From NCBI RefSeq assembly GCF_036010505.1, contig NZ_CP108569.1, positions 5,323,001 to 5,387,000 of the forward strand: a stretch of DNA of 64,000 bases, read 5' to 3'. Every line of letters starts with the position of its first letter. Within the stretch, counting starts at the first letter, position 1. Positions 24,794 to 34,553 of this stretch are shown here, piece after piece. The notes under the pieces were generated by a model that worked only from the letters and a program-made list of their open reading frames with translations, had not been told where the DNA came from and made no database searches. Origin of the DNA: Streptomyces sp. NBC_01197. Lineage in GTDB: Bacteria > Actinomycetota > Actinomycetes > Streptomycetales > Streptomycetaceae. The position numbers were made by a program, and so were the translations under genes.

Positions 24794-26695
24794 GTGGCAG
24801 GCAGGATCAACGATGACGACGTGAAGGCGGTCCGGGACGCGGTCCCGATCGACGCCGTCGTTTCCGAGTACCTCCAGCTGCGGAACGCGGGCGGCGGGAA
24901 CCTGAAGGGGCTCTGCCCCTTCCACGACGAGAAGTCCCCCTCCTTCCAGGTCAGTCCGGCCAAGGGCCTCTTCCACTGCTTCGGCTGCCAGGAGGGCGGG
25001 GACACCCTCGCCTTCATCATGAAGATCGACCACCTCTCGTTCTCCGAGGCGGTCGAGCGGCTCGCGGGCACGGCCGGCATCACCCTCCGGTACGAGGAGG
25101 GCGGCTACACCCCCAACAGCCAGCGCGGCGAGCGCATCCGGCTGGTCGAGGCGCACAAGGCGGCCGCGCAGTTCTACGTCGAGCAGCTCGACAGCGCCGA
25201 GGCCGAGATCGGCCGGAAGTTCCTCGCCGAGCGCGGTTTCGACCAGGCCGCCGCCACCCATTTCAGCGTCGGCTACAGCCCGGCCGGCTGGGACCACCTG
25301 ACCCGCTATCTGCGCGGCAAGGGCTTCTCCGACAAGGAGCTCATCACCTCCGGACTGTCCCAGGAGTCGCGCGGCGGCAAGCCCATCGACCGCTTCCGCG
25401 GCCGGCTGATGTGGCCGATCCGCGACATCAGCGGCGAGGTCGTCGGCTTCGGTGCGCGCAAGCTGCGCGACGACGACAACGGGCCGAAGTACCTCAACAC
25501 CCCCGAGACGTCGATCTACAAGAAGTCCCAGGTCCTCTACGGGATCGACCTGGCCAAGAAGGAGATCGCCAAGTCCAGCAGGGCCGTCGTCGTCGAGGGG
25601 TACACCGACGTCATGGCCTGCCACCTGGCCGGGGTGACCACCGCCGTCGCCACCTGCGGAACGGCCTTCGGCACCGACCACATCAAGATCCTCCGCCGGC
25701 TGCTCATGGACAACGGCAGCGCCCGCGTGATCTTCACGTTCGACGGGGACGCGGCCGGACAGAAGGCGGCCCTGCGCGCCTTCGAGGACGACCAGAAGTT
25801 CGCCGCCGAGACCTATATCGCCATCGCCCCGGACGGGATGGACCCCTGCGACCTGAGGCTCGCGCAGGGCGACGAGTCGGTGCGCGGCCTGGCCGAACCC
25901 CGCACCCCGCTCTTCGAGTTCGCACTCCGCCAGATCATCTCGCGCTACGACCTGGAGACCCCGGCGGGCCGGGCGACGGCGCTCGACGAGGCGGCGCCCG
26001 TGGTGGCCCGGATCAAGAACAGCGCCTCGCAGCACGAGGTCGCCGTACAGCTGGCCGGGATGCTCGGCATCCTCGACACCCAGTTCGTGGTCAAGCGCAT
26101 CAGCCAGCTCGCCCAGTGGGCCCGCGGCCGGGGCAACGCACCGGCGCCCACGCGAGGCGGCCGCCCCTCACAGCAGGTGGAGGCGGCGCGCCCCCCGTCG
26201 AGCGGCCCCGCGCTCCACCTCCGCAGCCCCGCGCACCGCACCGAGCGCGAGCTGCTGAAGCTGGCACTGCAGCGCCCGGAACTGGTCTCCCCGGCCTTCG
26301 ACGCCTACGGGGCCGACGAGTTCACCGCCCCGCCGTACGCCGCCGTACGCGAGGCGATCATGGAGGCGGGCGGCGCCGAGCAGGGCATCACCGACTCCTT
26401 CGAGTACCTCACCCGGGTCCGCGCGGCGGCGCCGGACGACACCGTCCGGGCCGTGGTCACCGAGCTGGCCGTGGAGGCGATCATGCGCCGTACGGTCGAC
26501 GAGCTGTACGCGGGCGAGCAGCTGGTGCATGTCCGGCTGCGCGCGGTCGACCGGCGGATCACGGACGTCCAGGGCACGCTGGCCCGGGCCTCCACCCAGG
26601 GCGACGCCGAGCAGTACGCGGCGGTCCAGAACGAGTTGTGGACCCTCCAGCAGTACGGCCAGTCCCTGCGCAACCGCGGCGCCGAAGCGCTCTGA
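24794..26695 (+). CDS. dnaG: DNA primase
   Basis: This 633-residue primase makes RNA primers at the replication fork. The CHC2 zinc finger is Cys41, His44, Cys62, Cys65 ([11 protein letters not shown]...HCFGC). The RNA polymerase domain contains [18 protein letters not shown] (core [15 protein letters not shown]) and the Toprim motifs [11 protein letters not shown] and [14 protein letters not shown]-terminal helicase-binding region follows after a Pro/Arg linker at about residue 450. GTG start at 24794. It is followed after 265 bp by the sigma-factor gene. Confidence 0.97.
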   Translation: MAGRINDDDVKAVRDAVPIDAVVSEYLQLRNAGGGNLKGLCPFHDEKSPSFQVSPAKGLFHCFGCQEGGDTLAFIMKIDHLSFSEAVERLAGTAGITLRYEEGGYTPNSQRGERIRLVEAHKAAAQFYVEQLDSAEAEIGRKFLAERGFDQAAATHFSVGYSPAGWDHLTRYLRGKGFSDKELITSGLSQESRGGKPIDRFRGRLMWPIRDISGEVVGFGARKLRDDDNGPKYLNTPETSIYKKSQVLYGIDLAKKEIAKSSRAVVVEGYTDVMACHLAGVTTAVATCGTAFGTDHIKILRRLLMDNGSARVIFTFDGDAAGQKAALRAFEDDQKFAAETYIAIAPDGMDPCDLRLAQGDESVRGLAEPRTPLFEFALRQIISRYDLETPAGRATALDEAAPVVARIKNSASQHEVAVQLAGMLGILDTQFVVKRISQLAQWARGRGNAPAPTRGGRPSQQVEAARPPSSGPALHLRSPAHRTERELLKLALQRPELVSPAFDAYGADEFTAPPYAAVREAIMEAGGAEQGITDSFEYLTRVRAAAPDDTVRAVVTELAVEAIMRRTVDELYAGEQLVHVRLRAVDRRITDVQGTLARASTQGDAEQYAAVQNELWTLQQYGQSLRNRGAEAL

Positions 26696-26960
26696 GCCGG
26701 ACAAGAAGGGGCTGAGCCGCCCCCCGGTCACCGGTCGGGGCAGCCGGCTCCCGGCCGCCCGGTGGCGTTCCCGTAACCGGCGGGTCACGAACCGGACTCA
26801 GAAAGTCACCGCACACCTCTCGTGGCCGCGCTGTGTCGTGCCCCACACTGGGCAGCGGCGCCTGAGACCGACCGGCACATGGGGGACGGAAGGCGGGCTC
26901 GGCCGCCGCTGTCCCGCTGCCGCACGCCCCGACCCGGCAGTCATCCTGGAGGCCGCCCCC

Positions 26961-28070
26961 GTGCAGACCCGGACCCCGACCCAGACCGATGTGGCCCCGG
27001 CAGTCCCTCAGCAGGGCCCGGCCGCAGGCCACCCCGAAACCGTCCCCGGTCAGGCCCGGCCCGCACGGGAGGCCGTCCCCGAAGCCGTCCCCGAGGTCGT
27101 GGTCGAGGACCCGGACGGAACGCCCGCACCCGTGCGCACCGGCACCGCGGACACCGGCGGCCCCTCGTCCGACCTCTTCCGCCAGTACTTACGGGAGATC
27201 GGCCGTATCCCGCTGCTCACGGCGGCCGACGAGGTGGACCTCGCCCGCTGTGTCGAAGCGGGCCTCTTCGCCGAGGAACGGCTGGGGAGTTCGGCCGGTC
27301 TCGACTCCCGCCTCGTCGTGGACCTGGACCGCCTGGTGGTGCTCGGGCGGATGGCCAAACGACGGCTGATCGAGGCCAACCTCCGCCTCGTGGTCTCCGT
27401 CGCCAAGCGGTACGTGGGCCGCGGGCTGACCATGCTCGACCTGGTCCAGGAGGGAAACCTCGGCCTGATCCGGGCGGTGGAGAAGTTCGACTACGCCCGG
27501 GGCTACAAGTTCTCCACGTACGCGACCTGGTGGATCCGACAGGCGATGTCCCGGGCGCTGGCCGACCAGGCCAGGACGATACGGGTCCCGGTGCACGTGG
27601 TCGAGCTGATCAACCGCGTGGTCCGGGTCCAGCGCCGGATGCTCCAGGAACGCGGGTATGAACCGACCCCCGAGGAGGTCGCGGCCCAGCTCGAACTCAC
27701 CCCGGAACGCGTGGGGGAGGTGCTGCGTCTCGCCCAGGAACCGGTGTCCCTGCACGCCCCGGTGGGGGAGGAGGACGAGGTGGCGCTGGGCGACCTGATA
27801 GAGGACGGCGACGCGGCGTCCCCGGTGGAGTCGGCGGCGTTCCTGCTGCTGCGGCAGCACCTGGAGGCGGTGCTCTCCACACTGGGCGAACGCGAGCGCA
27901 AGGTCGTCCAGCTCCGCTACGGCCTGGCGGACGGCAGACCCCGCACGCTGGAGGAGATCGGACGGATCTTCGGGGTGACGCGGGAGCGGATCCGCCAGAT
28001 CGAGTCCAAGACCCTGAACAAACTGCGGGACCACGCCTTCGCGGACCAGCTGCGGGGCTACCTGGACTGA
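26961..28070 (+). CDS. hrdA: Principal-like group 2 sigma factor, HrdA-type
   Basis: This 369-residue sigma-70 factor has region 1.2 ([17 protein letters not shown]), region 2 with [26 protein letters not shown] (core [10 protein letters not shown]) and [17 protein letters not shown], region 3 ([16 protein letters not shown]) and region 4 ending [18 protein letters not shown]. An acidic/Pro-rich N-terminal tail of about 75 residues replaces the long region 1.1 of HrdB. The GTG at 26961 follows GGAGG. Location directly after dnaG matches hrdA in Streptomyces; assignment to hrdA rather than another Hrd paralogue rests on that context. Confidence 0.85.
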   Translation: MQTRTPTQTDVAPAVPQQGPAAGHPETVPGQARPAREAVPEAVPEVVVEDPDGTPAPVRTGTADTGGPSSDLFRQYLREIGRIPLLTAADEVDLARCVEAGLFAEERLGSSAGLDSRLVVDLDRLVVLGRMAKRRLIEANLRLVVSVAKRYVGRGLTMLDLVQEGNLGLIRAVEKFDYARGYKFSTYATWWIRQAMSRALADQARTIRVPVHVVELINRVVRVQRRMLQERGYEPTPEEVAAQLELTPERVGEVLRLAQEPVSLHAPVGEEDEVALGDLIEDGDAASPVESAAFLLLRQHLEAVLSTLGERERKVVQLRYGLADGRPRTLEEIGRIFGVTRERIRQIESKTLNKLRDHAFADQLRGYLD

Positions 28071-28100
28071 GCGCAACCCCGCAGCGGGACCCTGCGAGCC

Positions 28101-28170
28101 GCTGATCCGGACCGGCTGACCCGGGCCGGCTGATACGGACCGACTGATACGGACCGACAGATCCAGACCC
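28101..28170. repeat. Five tandem 14-bp repeats after the sigma gene
   Basis: Units start at 28101, 28115, 28129, 28143 and 28157 with consensus GCTGATMCGGACCG. They sit between convergent genes, so they are more likely satellite DNA or a termination region than an operator. Confidence 0.75.
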
Positions 28171-28185
28171 GCCGGCCCCGATCCG

Positions 28186-30171
28186 CTAATCCACCTCCAC
28201 GACCGCCTGCGCGAACTGCGCCGCGTAAAGCCGCGCATACGCCCCGTCCGCAGCCAGCAACTCCTCGTGCGACCCCTGCTCCACGATCGACCCGTTCTCC
28301 ATCACCAGAATCACGTCCGCGTCCCGGATCGTGGAGAGCCGGTGTGCGATGACGAAGCTGGTGCGGCCGTGCGCCAGACGCGCCATCGCCTGCTGGATCA
28401 GCACCTCGGTACGGGTGTCGACGGAGCTCGTCGCCTCGTCGAGCACCAGGATCACCGGGTCGGAGAGGAAGGCCCGCGCGATCGTGATCAGCTGCTTCTC
28501 TCCCGCGCTCACCCCCGTACCCTCGTCGTCGATGACCGTGTCGTACCCCTCGGGAAGGGTGCGGATGAACCGGTCGGCGTGGGCAGCCCGGGCCGCCTCC
28601 TCGATCTCCTCGCGGGTGACGGCGCGCGACGAGCCGTACGCGATGTTCTCCGCGATCGTGCCGCCGAACAACCAGGTGTCCTGGAGGACCATGCCTATCC
28701 CGGAGCGCAGTTCCTCCCGCGTCATGCCGGCGATGTCGGTCCCGTCGAGCGTGATCCGCCCGCCGGTCACCTCGTAGAACCGCATGAGCAGATTGACCAG
28801 TGTCGTCTTGCCCGCGCCGGTCGGACCGACGATCGCGACCGTGTGCCCCGGTTCGACCGAGAGGGACAGATTTTCGATGAGCGGTTTGTCCGCCTCGTAC
28901 CGGAAGGCGACCTTCTCCAGCGAGATGCTGCCGCGCACCGCCACCGGACGGTCGGCGGTACGGGCACCGGGTACCGCGTCGGACACCGGGCCGGACACGG
29001 AGTCGGATTCCGTGCCGGAGGAGTCGGCGTCGGGCGTCTGCTCCTCCGCGTCGAGCAGTTCGAAGATCCGCTCGGCGGACGCCACACCCGACTGCACCAG
29101 GTTCGCCATCGACGCGACCTGGGTCAGCGGCTGCGAGAACTGCCGCGAGTACTGGATGAAGGCCTGCACATCACCGATCGACAGCGACCCGGAAGCGACC
29201 CGCAGCCCGCCGATGACTGCCACAAGCACGTAGTTGATGTTGGAGACGAACATCATCAGCGGCTGCATGATGCCGCTGTTGAACTGGGCCTTGAACCCCG
29301 CCTCGTACAGCGCGTCGTTCTGCTCGCGGAAGGCCTCGGCCGACTCCGCCTGCCGTCCGAAGATCTTGACCAGGGCGTGCCCGGTGTACATCTCCTCGAT
29401 ATGGGCGTTGAGCTTGCCGGTGACCTTCCACTGCTGCACGAACTGCGGCTGGGACCGCTTGCCGACGCGCGTGGCCACCAGCACCGAGAGCGGTACGGTC
29501 ACCAGCGCGACCAGCGCCAGGATCCAGGAGATCCAGAACATCATCGCCAGTACGCCGATGATGGTGAGCAGCGAGTTCATGAGCTGGCCCATGGTCTGCT
29601 GCATCGTCTGGCCGATGTTGTCGACGTCGTTGGTCGTCCGGCTGAGCACCTCACCGCGCTTCGCCCTGTCGAAGTACGACAGCGGCAGGCGCGAGAGCTT
29701 CGCCTGGATCTCCTCACGCATCCGGTACATGGCCTCGTTGATGATCCGGGCCGCGAGCCGGGTGGTGACGAGCATCAGCAGACCCGCGCAGCCGAAGGCC
29801 GCCAGCGCGAGCAGCAGGATCTCTCCCACCTGGGTGAAGTCGATGCCCTTGCCCGGCGTGAAGTCCACACCGGAGAGCATGTCGGCCATCGCGCCCTGGC
29901 CCCTGGCGTGCAGGCCCTTCAGAGCCTGCGCCTTGGTCGTGCCCGCGGGCAGATGGCGGCCGATGATCCCGGCGAAGATCAAGTCGGTCGCCCGGCCGAG
30001 GATCTTCGGTCCGACGACCGAGAGCGCGACGCTGCCGACGACGGCCAGCAGCATCGTGAACAGCGCGGCACGGTCCTGCGCCAGCTGCCGCAGCAGCCGC
30101 TTGCCCGACCCCTTGAAGTCCATGGACTTCTGGGTCGGTCCTGCCATCATGCGTCCACCAGGACCGGACAT
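28186..30171 (-). CDS. Heterodimeric ABC exporter subunit with consensus ATP site
   Basis: This 661-residue half-transporter has six helices followed by an ATPase: Walker A GPTGAGKTT, signature VSAGEKQLITIARA, Walker B VILVLDEATSSVDT with the catalytic Glu. A Ser/Thr/Asp-rich linker of about 35 residues precedes the ATPase. Its ATG overlaps the stop of the upstream half-transporter by one base (TGATG), so the pair is translationally coupled. Together they form a multidrug- or lipid-type exporter. The substrate is unknown. Confidence 0.92.
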   Translation of the reverse strand: MSGPGGRMMAGPTQKSMDFKGSGKRLLRQLAQDRAALFTMLLAVVGSVALSVVGPKILGRATDLIFAGIIGRHLPAGTTKAQALKGLHARGQGAMADMLSGVDFTPGKGIDFTQVGEILLLALAAFGCAGLLMLVTTRLAARIINEAMYRMREEIQAKLSRLPLSYFDRAKRGEVLSRTTNDVDNIGQTMQQTMGQLMNSLLTIIGVLAMMFWISWILALVALVTVPLSVLVATRVGKRSQPQFVQQWKVTGKLNAHIEEMYTGHALVKIFGRQAESAEAFREQNDALYEAGFKAQFNSGIMQPLMMFVSNINYVLVAVIGGLRVASGSLSIGDVQAFIQYSRQFSQPLTQVASMANLVQSGVASAERIFELLDAEEQTPDADSSGTESDSVSGPVSDAVPGARTADRPVAVRGSISLEKVAFRYEADKPLIENLSLSVEPGHTVAIVGPTGAGKTTLVNLLMRFYEVTGGRITLDGTDIAGMTREELRSGIGMVLQDTWLFGGTIAENIAYGSSRAVTREEIEEAARAAHADRFIRTLPEGYDTVIDDEGTGVSAGEKQLITIARAFLSDPVILVLDEATSSVDTRTEVLIQQAMARLAHGRTSFVIAHRLSTIRDADVILVMENGSIVEQGSHEELLAADGAYARLYAAQFAQAVVEVD

Positions 30172-31910
30172 CAGGCCGCCTCCGCCTCGGTCAGCTGGGA
30201 GAGCACGATCTCCCGGTATGTCTCATTGCCGTCCATCAGTTCGTGGTGCCGGCCCGTCCCGACGACCTGGCCCTCGTCCATGACGACGATCCGGTCCGCG
30301 TCGCGGATGGTCGAGACACGCTGGGCGACGATCACCACGGTCGCCTGGGCGGTCTCACGCCGCAGCGCGGTCCGCAGCGCCGCGTCGGTCGCGTAGTCCA
30401 GCGCCGAGAACGAGTCGTCGAAGAGATAGATCTCCGGCCGCTGGACCAGTGTCCTGGCGATCGCCAGCCGCTGGCGCTGCCCGCCGGAGACGTTGGTGCC
30501 ACCCTGGGCGATCGGCGCGTTCAGCCCGCCTTCGAGCTTCTCGACGAACCCCTTGGCCTGCGCCACATCCAGCGCGTGCCACAGCTCCTCGTCGGTCGCG
30601 TCCGGGTTCCCGTACCGCAGGTTCGTCGCGACGGTCCCGGAGAACAGATACGGCTTCTGCGGCACCAGGGACACGGTCTTCGCCAGCAGGACGGGGTCGA
30701 GTTCCCGTACGTCCGTGCCGTCCACCAGCACCTCGCCGCCCGTGGCGTCGAACAGCCGCGGTACGAGACCGAGCAGCGTCGACTTCCCGCTGCCGGTCGA
30801 CCCGATCACCGCGGTGGTCTCACCGGGCAGCGCCTCCAGGGCGACCTCCCGCAGCACCGACGCCTCGGCGCCCGGGTACTTGAACCCGGCCCCGCGGATC
30901 TCCAGATGGCCGTGCCTGGCCAGCTCGGTGACGGGATTCAGCGGCGGCACCACGCTGGAGTCGGTGGAGAGCACCTCCTGGATCCGCTCGGCGCAGACCT
31001 CCGCGCGCGGCACCATCATGAACATGAAGGTGGCCATCATCACGGACATCACGATCTGCATCAGATAGGAGAGGAACGCCGTGAGCGCCCCGATCTGCAT
31101 CGCGCCGCTGTCGATCCGGTGCGCACCGAACCAGACCACCGCGATCGACGACACGTTCACCACGGTCATCACCGTCGGGAACATCAGGGCCATCAGCCGG
31201 GCGGTCCCCAGGGAGACCTCGGTCAGCTCGGCGTTGGCGCCCTTGAAGCGCTCCTTCTCGTACGCGTCCTTCACGAACGCGCGGATGACGCGGTTGCCGG
31301 TGATCTGCTCACGCAGCACCCGGTTCACCGTGTCGAGCCGGACCTGCATCTGCCGGAAGAGCGGCCGCATCCGCCGGACGATCAGGGAGACCAGTACGAG
31401 CATGACCGGGACGACCGCGATCAGTACGAGCGAGAGCGGGACGTCCTGGCCGAGCGCCAGCACGATGGCGCCCACGCACATGATCGGCGCCGAGGCCATC
31501 AGGGTGAACGACATCAGGACCAGCATCTGGATCTGCTGGACGTCATTGGTCGTCCGGGTGATGAGGGACGGTGCGCCGAAGTGCCCGACCTCACGGGCGG
31601 AGAAGGACTGCACCCGGTCGAAGACACCGGCGCGGATGTCCCGGCCGAGTGCGGACGCGGTCCTGGCGCCGAAGTAGACGGCGCCGCCGTTGCAGATCAC
31701 CTGAACCACGCTGATGGCGATCATGAGACCGCCGTAGCTCAGGATGTAACCCGAGTCGCCCTTGACGACACCGTTGTCAATGATGTCCGCGTTGAGCGTC
31801 GGGAGATAGAGGGTGGCGCAGGTCTGGAGCAGCTGAAGCAGCGCCAGCATGGCCATGGGTTTCTTGTACGGACGCAAATGGGTCCGCAGAAGTGATATGA
31901 GCACGTGCAT
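30171..31910 (-). CDS. Heterodimeric ABC exporter subunit with degenerate ATP site
   Basis: This 579-residue half-transporter has six membrane helices from LLRTHLRPYKKPMAML onward and an ATPase with Walker A GSTGSGKST and signature VSGGQRQRLAIART. Its Walker B is LFDDSFSALD, where Asp replaces the catalytic Glu, as expected for the non-hydrolysing partner of heterodimeric exporters. It is the first gene of a two-gene operon with 28186-30171. Confidence 0.92.
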   Translation of the reverse strand: MHVLISLLRTHLRPYKKPMAMLALLQLLQTCATLYLPTLNADIIDNGVVKGDSGYILSYGGLMIAISVVQVICNGGAVYFGARTASALGRDIRAGVFDRVQSFSAREVGHFGAPSLITRTTNDVQQIQMLVLMSFTLMASAPIMCVGAIVLALGQDVPLSLVLIAVVPVMLVLVSLIVRRMRPLFRQMQVRLDTVNRVLREQITGNRVIRAFVKDAYEKERFKGANAELTEVSLGTARLMALMFPTVMTVVNVSSIAVVWFGAHRIDSGAMQIGALTAFLSYLMQIVMSVMMATFMFMMVPRAEVCAERIQEVLSTDSSVVPPLNPVTELARHGHLEIRGAGFKYPGAEASVLREVALEALPGETTAVIGSTGSGKSTLLGLVPRLFDATGGEVLVDGTDVRELDPVLLAKTVSLVPQKPYLFSGTVATNLRYGNPDATDEELWHALDVAQAKGFVEKLEGGLNAPIAQGGTNVSGGQRQRLAIARTLVQRPEIYLFDDSFSALDYATDAALRTALRRETAQATVVIVAQRVSTIRDADRIVVMDEGQVVGTGRHHELMDGNETYREIVLSQLTEAEAA

Positions 31911-32045
31911 CTCTCGGGTCGGCGGTCCGGCGGGGCTTCCGGCAGGGCAGGGAAAATCAGGGACGGTGTCCGGCCGTCCCAGTTTCCGGCACCGCGCAGC
32001 CCTGCACGAACCGTTTTCCTCAAACAGGGGTCAAGAACACGACCG

Positions 32046-33527
32046 TCAGGCCGGCGCGCCGAACGCTCCGGGGTGGATCTGGTCACGCGTCGCCGCGTAC
32101 TGCTTGCGCACCGCCTGCCCCACCGCGAGCCCGTCGCCCGGTTCGAGTACCTGCGCCGCCGCGCCCTGCCAGGCGGGCGGGGTCTGCGGATCCAGCGTGC
32201 CCTCGGAGACGCCGAGCGCCCAGGCAGCCTGCCGGGCGGCACCGACCGCCGCGTAGTCGGCGGGCTGCGGGACGACCACCTGCGCCCCGAAGATGCCGGG
32301 TGCGGCGGCCTGGACGGCGGGCAGTTCGGCGGCGGCGCCCAGCAGGAAGACCCGGCGCACCTCGACGCCGCGGTCCCGCAGTACGTCCATGGCGTCCGCC
32401 AGCGAGCAGAGCATGCCTTCGAAGGCCGCCCGCGCCACGTGCTCACGCTTCATCGACTCGCGGCGCAGCCCGGACAGAGTGCCCGCGGTGTGCGGCAGCT
32501 GCGGGGTGCGTTCACCCTCCAGATACGGCAGGAGCACCACTCCGGACGCACCGGGGGTGGAGGTCAGCGCCAGTGCCGACAGGGCCTCCAGGTCCTCGGC
32601 GCCGAGGAGTTCGGCGGTGCCGCGCAGCGCCCGTACGGCGTTGAGCGTGTGCACCACCGGCAGATGCATCCCGGTGGCGTCGGCGAACGAGGTGATCATC
32701 CCGGACGGGTCGGACAGCGCCTCGTGGTGCACGGCCATCACCGAACCCGACGCGCCGAGCGACACGACCACGTCTCCGGCCGAGACCCCCAGACCGAAGG
32801 CGGCGGCCATCGTCTCGCCGGTGCCGGCCGAGATCAGCAGCCCCTCGGGGGTGGTCCCCGCCGAGTCGGACGGGCCGAGCACCTCCGGCAGCGCGGCCGT
32901 GTGCCCGAGAGCCAGCTCCACCAGATCGGGACGGTAGGCGCCGGTCGCCGCCGACCAGTAGCCGGTGCCCGACGCGGCGCCCCGGTCGGTGATCCGCCGG
33001 GCGGGCCGCCCGAGCAGCTGCCACACGAGCCAGTCGTGCGGCTGGAGCAGGGCGACGATCTTCGCGGCCGCCTCCGGCTCCTGCCGCGCCAGCCAGCGCA
33101 GCTTCGACACCGGCTGCGCGGCCTGCGGTACGGAGCCGACCGCCTCGGCCCACGCGGACCGGCCGCCGAGCGAATCGACCAGATCCGCCGCGGCGACCTG
33201 CGCCCGCTTGTCGTTGCCTACCAGCGCGGGCCGTACGAGATTGCCCTGCCGGTCCAGCGGCACCAGGCCGTGCTGCTGGGCGGACACGCCAATGGCCTGC
33301 ACGCCTTCCAGCAGCCCGCCGGACGCCGCCTCACCGAGCGAGAGCAGCCAGCTCTGCGGATCGGCTTCGTACTTGCTGGCCTCGTTGGCCCTGTTGGCTT
33401 CTTCGCCCCCACCATCCGTCTGTGGATGGGGCGCATACCCCTGGCGCAGCACGGCACCTGTGTCCGTGTCGCACACGACGATGCGCGTGAAGGCGGCTGA
33501 GCTGTCAAGACCGGCGACTATCCCCAT
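32046..33527 (-). CDS. FGGY-family carbohydrate kinase (xylulokinase-like)
   Basis: This 493-residue sugar kinase has the ATP-phosphate motif GLDSSAAFTRIVV at the N-terminus, the substrate region GVSAQQHGLVPLD, VSLGASGSVMAV and the C-terminal FGGY landmarks LLPYLEGERTP and VFLLGAAAELPAVQ. These fit xylulokinase. It is separated from isomerase or transporter genes, so the substrate is inferred only from family resemblance. Confidence 0.88.
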   Translation of the reverse strand: MGIVAGLDSSAAFTRIVVCDTDTGAVLRQGYAPHPQTDGGGEEANRANEASKYEADPQSWLLSLGEAASGGLLEGVQAIGVSAQQHGLVPLDRQGNLVRPALVGNDKRAQVAAADLVDSLGGRSAWAEAVGSVPQAAQPVSKLRWLARQEPEAAAKIVALLQPHDWLVWQLLGRPARRITDRGAASGTGYWSAATGAYRPDLVELALGHTAALPEVLGPSDSAGTTPEGLLISAGTGETMAAAFGLGVSAGDVVVSLGASGSVMAVHHEALSDPSGMITSFADATGMHLPVVHTLNAVRALRGTAELLGAEDLEALSALALTSTPGASGVVLLPYLEGERTPQLPHTAGTLSGLRRESMKREHVARAAFEGMLCSLADAMDVLRDRGVEVRRVFLLGAAAELPAVQAAAPGIFGAQVVVPQPADYAAVGAARQAAWALGVSEGTLDPQTPPAWQGAAAQVLEPGDGLAVGQAVRKQYAATRDQIHPGAFGAPA

Positions 33528-33557
33528 ACGGCCCGATTGTGCCGCACGCGGGGGACG

Positions 33558-33857
33558 TCAGGTGTTGGTGGTGCCCCAGTCGTCCTCGACGGCCCCGTTC
33601 CGCTCGCGCAGCGACCGGACCCGGTGGGCCATCGCGTCGGGCATCCTGTCGCCCATCTTCTCGCTCACGGTGTGGAGCGCCTTGCCCGCGACCTCCCGCC
33701 CGTTCTGCGCGGCGGCCTCGGCCGCGTTGCGTACGGCCGGATTCTCCGCGACCTGACGGGCGGACTTCTTCAACTGCTCGTAACGCTCCCGACCGGCACG
33801 TGTGCCGATCACATAACCGAGAGCGAGTCCCACGACGAACGTCAGCTTGTACCGCAT
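33558..33857 (-). CDS. YtxH-like small membrane-anchored protein
   Basis: This 99-residue protein has one N-terminal helix with the glycine-rich YtxH motif (FVVGLALGYVIGTRAGRERY, key GYxIGTRAGRERYEQ). An Ala-rich helical tail with NPAVRNAAEAAAQNG follows. The start at 33857 is preceded by AAGGGAAGG. Function unknown; Bacillus YtxH is stress-related. Confidence 0.75.
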   Translation of the reverse strand: MRYKLTFVVGLALGYVIGTRAGRERYEQLKKSARQVAENPAVRNAAEAAAQNGREVAGKALHTVSEKMGDRMPDAMAHRVRSLRERNGAVEDDWGTTNT

Positions 33858-34024
33858 GGCTGCCTTCCCTTGTGCCGGTGCTGCCCGCCTACCCGGCCGG
33901 CACGTGATCACCCGGGGCGGAACCGATTGGCGGAGCACCCCCCTGCTTGCGCTAATGTATGTGTCGCAGCGAGCACACGCCCCCCGGGAACGGTTCGGTG
34001 GGTACGTTCGGTGCACAGCAGCAA

Positions 34025-34097
34025 TCCCCTGTAGCTCAATTGGCAGAGCAGCCGGCTGTTAACCGGCAGGTTACTGGTTCGAGTCCAGTCGGGGGAG
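34025..34097 (+). tRNA. tRNA-Asn (GTT), copy 1
   Basis: Acceptor TCCCCTG/CGGGGGA, anticodon stem GCCGG/CCGGC around loop CTGTTAA with anticodon GTT, and a TGGTTCGAGTCCA arm. It is 73 nt with no encoded CCA. Confidence 0.95.
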
Positions 34098-34102
34098 CGC
34101 GG

Positions 34103-34175
34103 TCCCCTGTAGCTCAATTGGCAGAGCATTCGGCTGTTAACCGGAGGGTTACTGGTTCGAGTCCAGTCGGGGGAG
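34103..34175 (+). tRNA. tRNA-Asn (GTT), copy 2
   Basis: Nearly identical to the copy 5 bp upstream; the anticodon stem is TTCGG/CCGGA with one G-T wobble. A tandem pair, probably one transcript ending at the hairpin at 34184. Confidence 0.95.
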
Positions 34176-34183
34176 CAAGACGG

Positions 34184-34209
34184 AAGAGGGCCCCTCAGGG
34201 GCCCTTTTT
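34184..34209 (+). terminator. Rho-independent terminator of the tRNA-Asn pair
   Basis: GGGCCCC (34188-34194), loop TCA, GGGGCCC (34198-34204), then TTTTT. Confidence 0.9.
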
Positions 34210-34353
34210 CGTGCTGTTTCCCGCCGGGGTGGAACCGCCCCGGCCACGGCGCAGTCCTCATGGTCAGCGATGCCGACCATCCGAGGCAGGAGATCGTATG
34301 AGCGGCTATGCTGCGGCAGACGGCGCGCACACGTGTACGCGCCACGCCGTAAT

Positions 34354-34430
34354 GGGGCGGTAGCTCAGCCGGTTAGAGCAGCGGACTCATAATCCGTCGG
34401 TCAAGGGTTCGAGTCCCTTCCGCCCCACCA
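34354..34430 (+). tRNA. tRNA with CAT anticodon (Met elongator or Ile2); prophage integration site
   Basis: Acceptor GGGGCGG/CCGCCCC, anticodon loop CTCATAA, T-arm GGGTTCGAGTCCC, discriminator A at 34427 and an encoded CCA (34428-34430). Whether it reads AUG or (after lysidine modification) AUA cannot be told here. A tyrosine integrase gene ends 124 bp downstream facing it. Confidence 0.92.
34402..34430 (+). other. Probable attL core in the tRNA 3' end
   Basis: Tyrosine integrases of actinophages commonly recombine in the T-arm/acceptor part of a tRNA, regenerating it with phage sequence. The integrase at 34554 directly downstream makes this the likely crossover region. No second copy of this segment was found in the window, so the extent is inferred. 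Confidence 0.5.
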
Positions 34431-34456
34431 AAACTGCCCGTCGAAAAAACGTTCTG

Positions 34457-34474
34457 ACCAGCTACTTAGCTGGT
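34457..34474. repeat. 8-bp inverted repeat between tRNA and integrase
   Basis: ACCAGCTA and TAGCTGGT around a CT centre. It could be an integrase-binding or terminator structure. Confidence 0.5.
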
Positions 34475-34553
34475 TGGGGCGGCGTACGCCGGGATCTTGG
34501 CGGCCCGTTGCGATCAGGCTTTCATGATCGTGAGGACAAATTGAGGACGCAGG

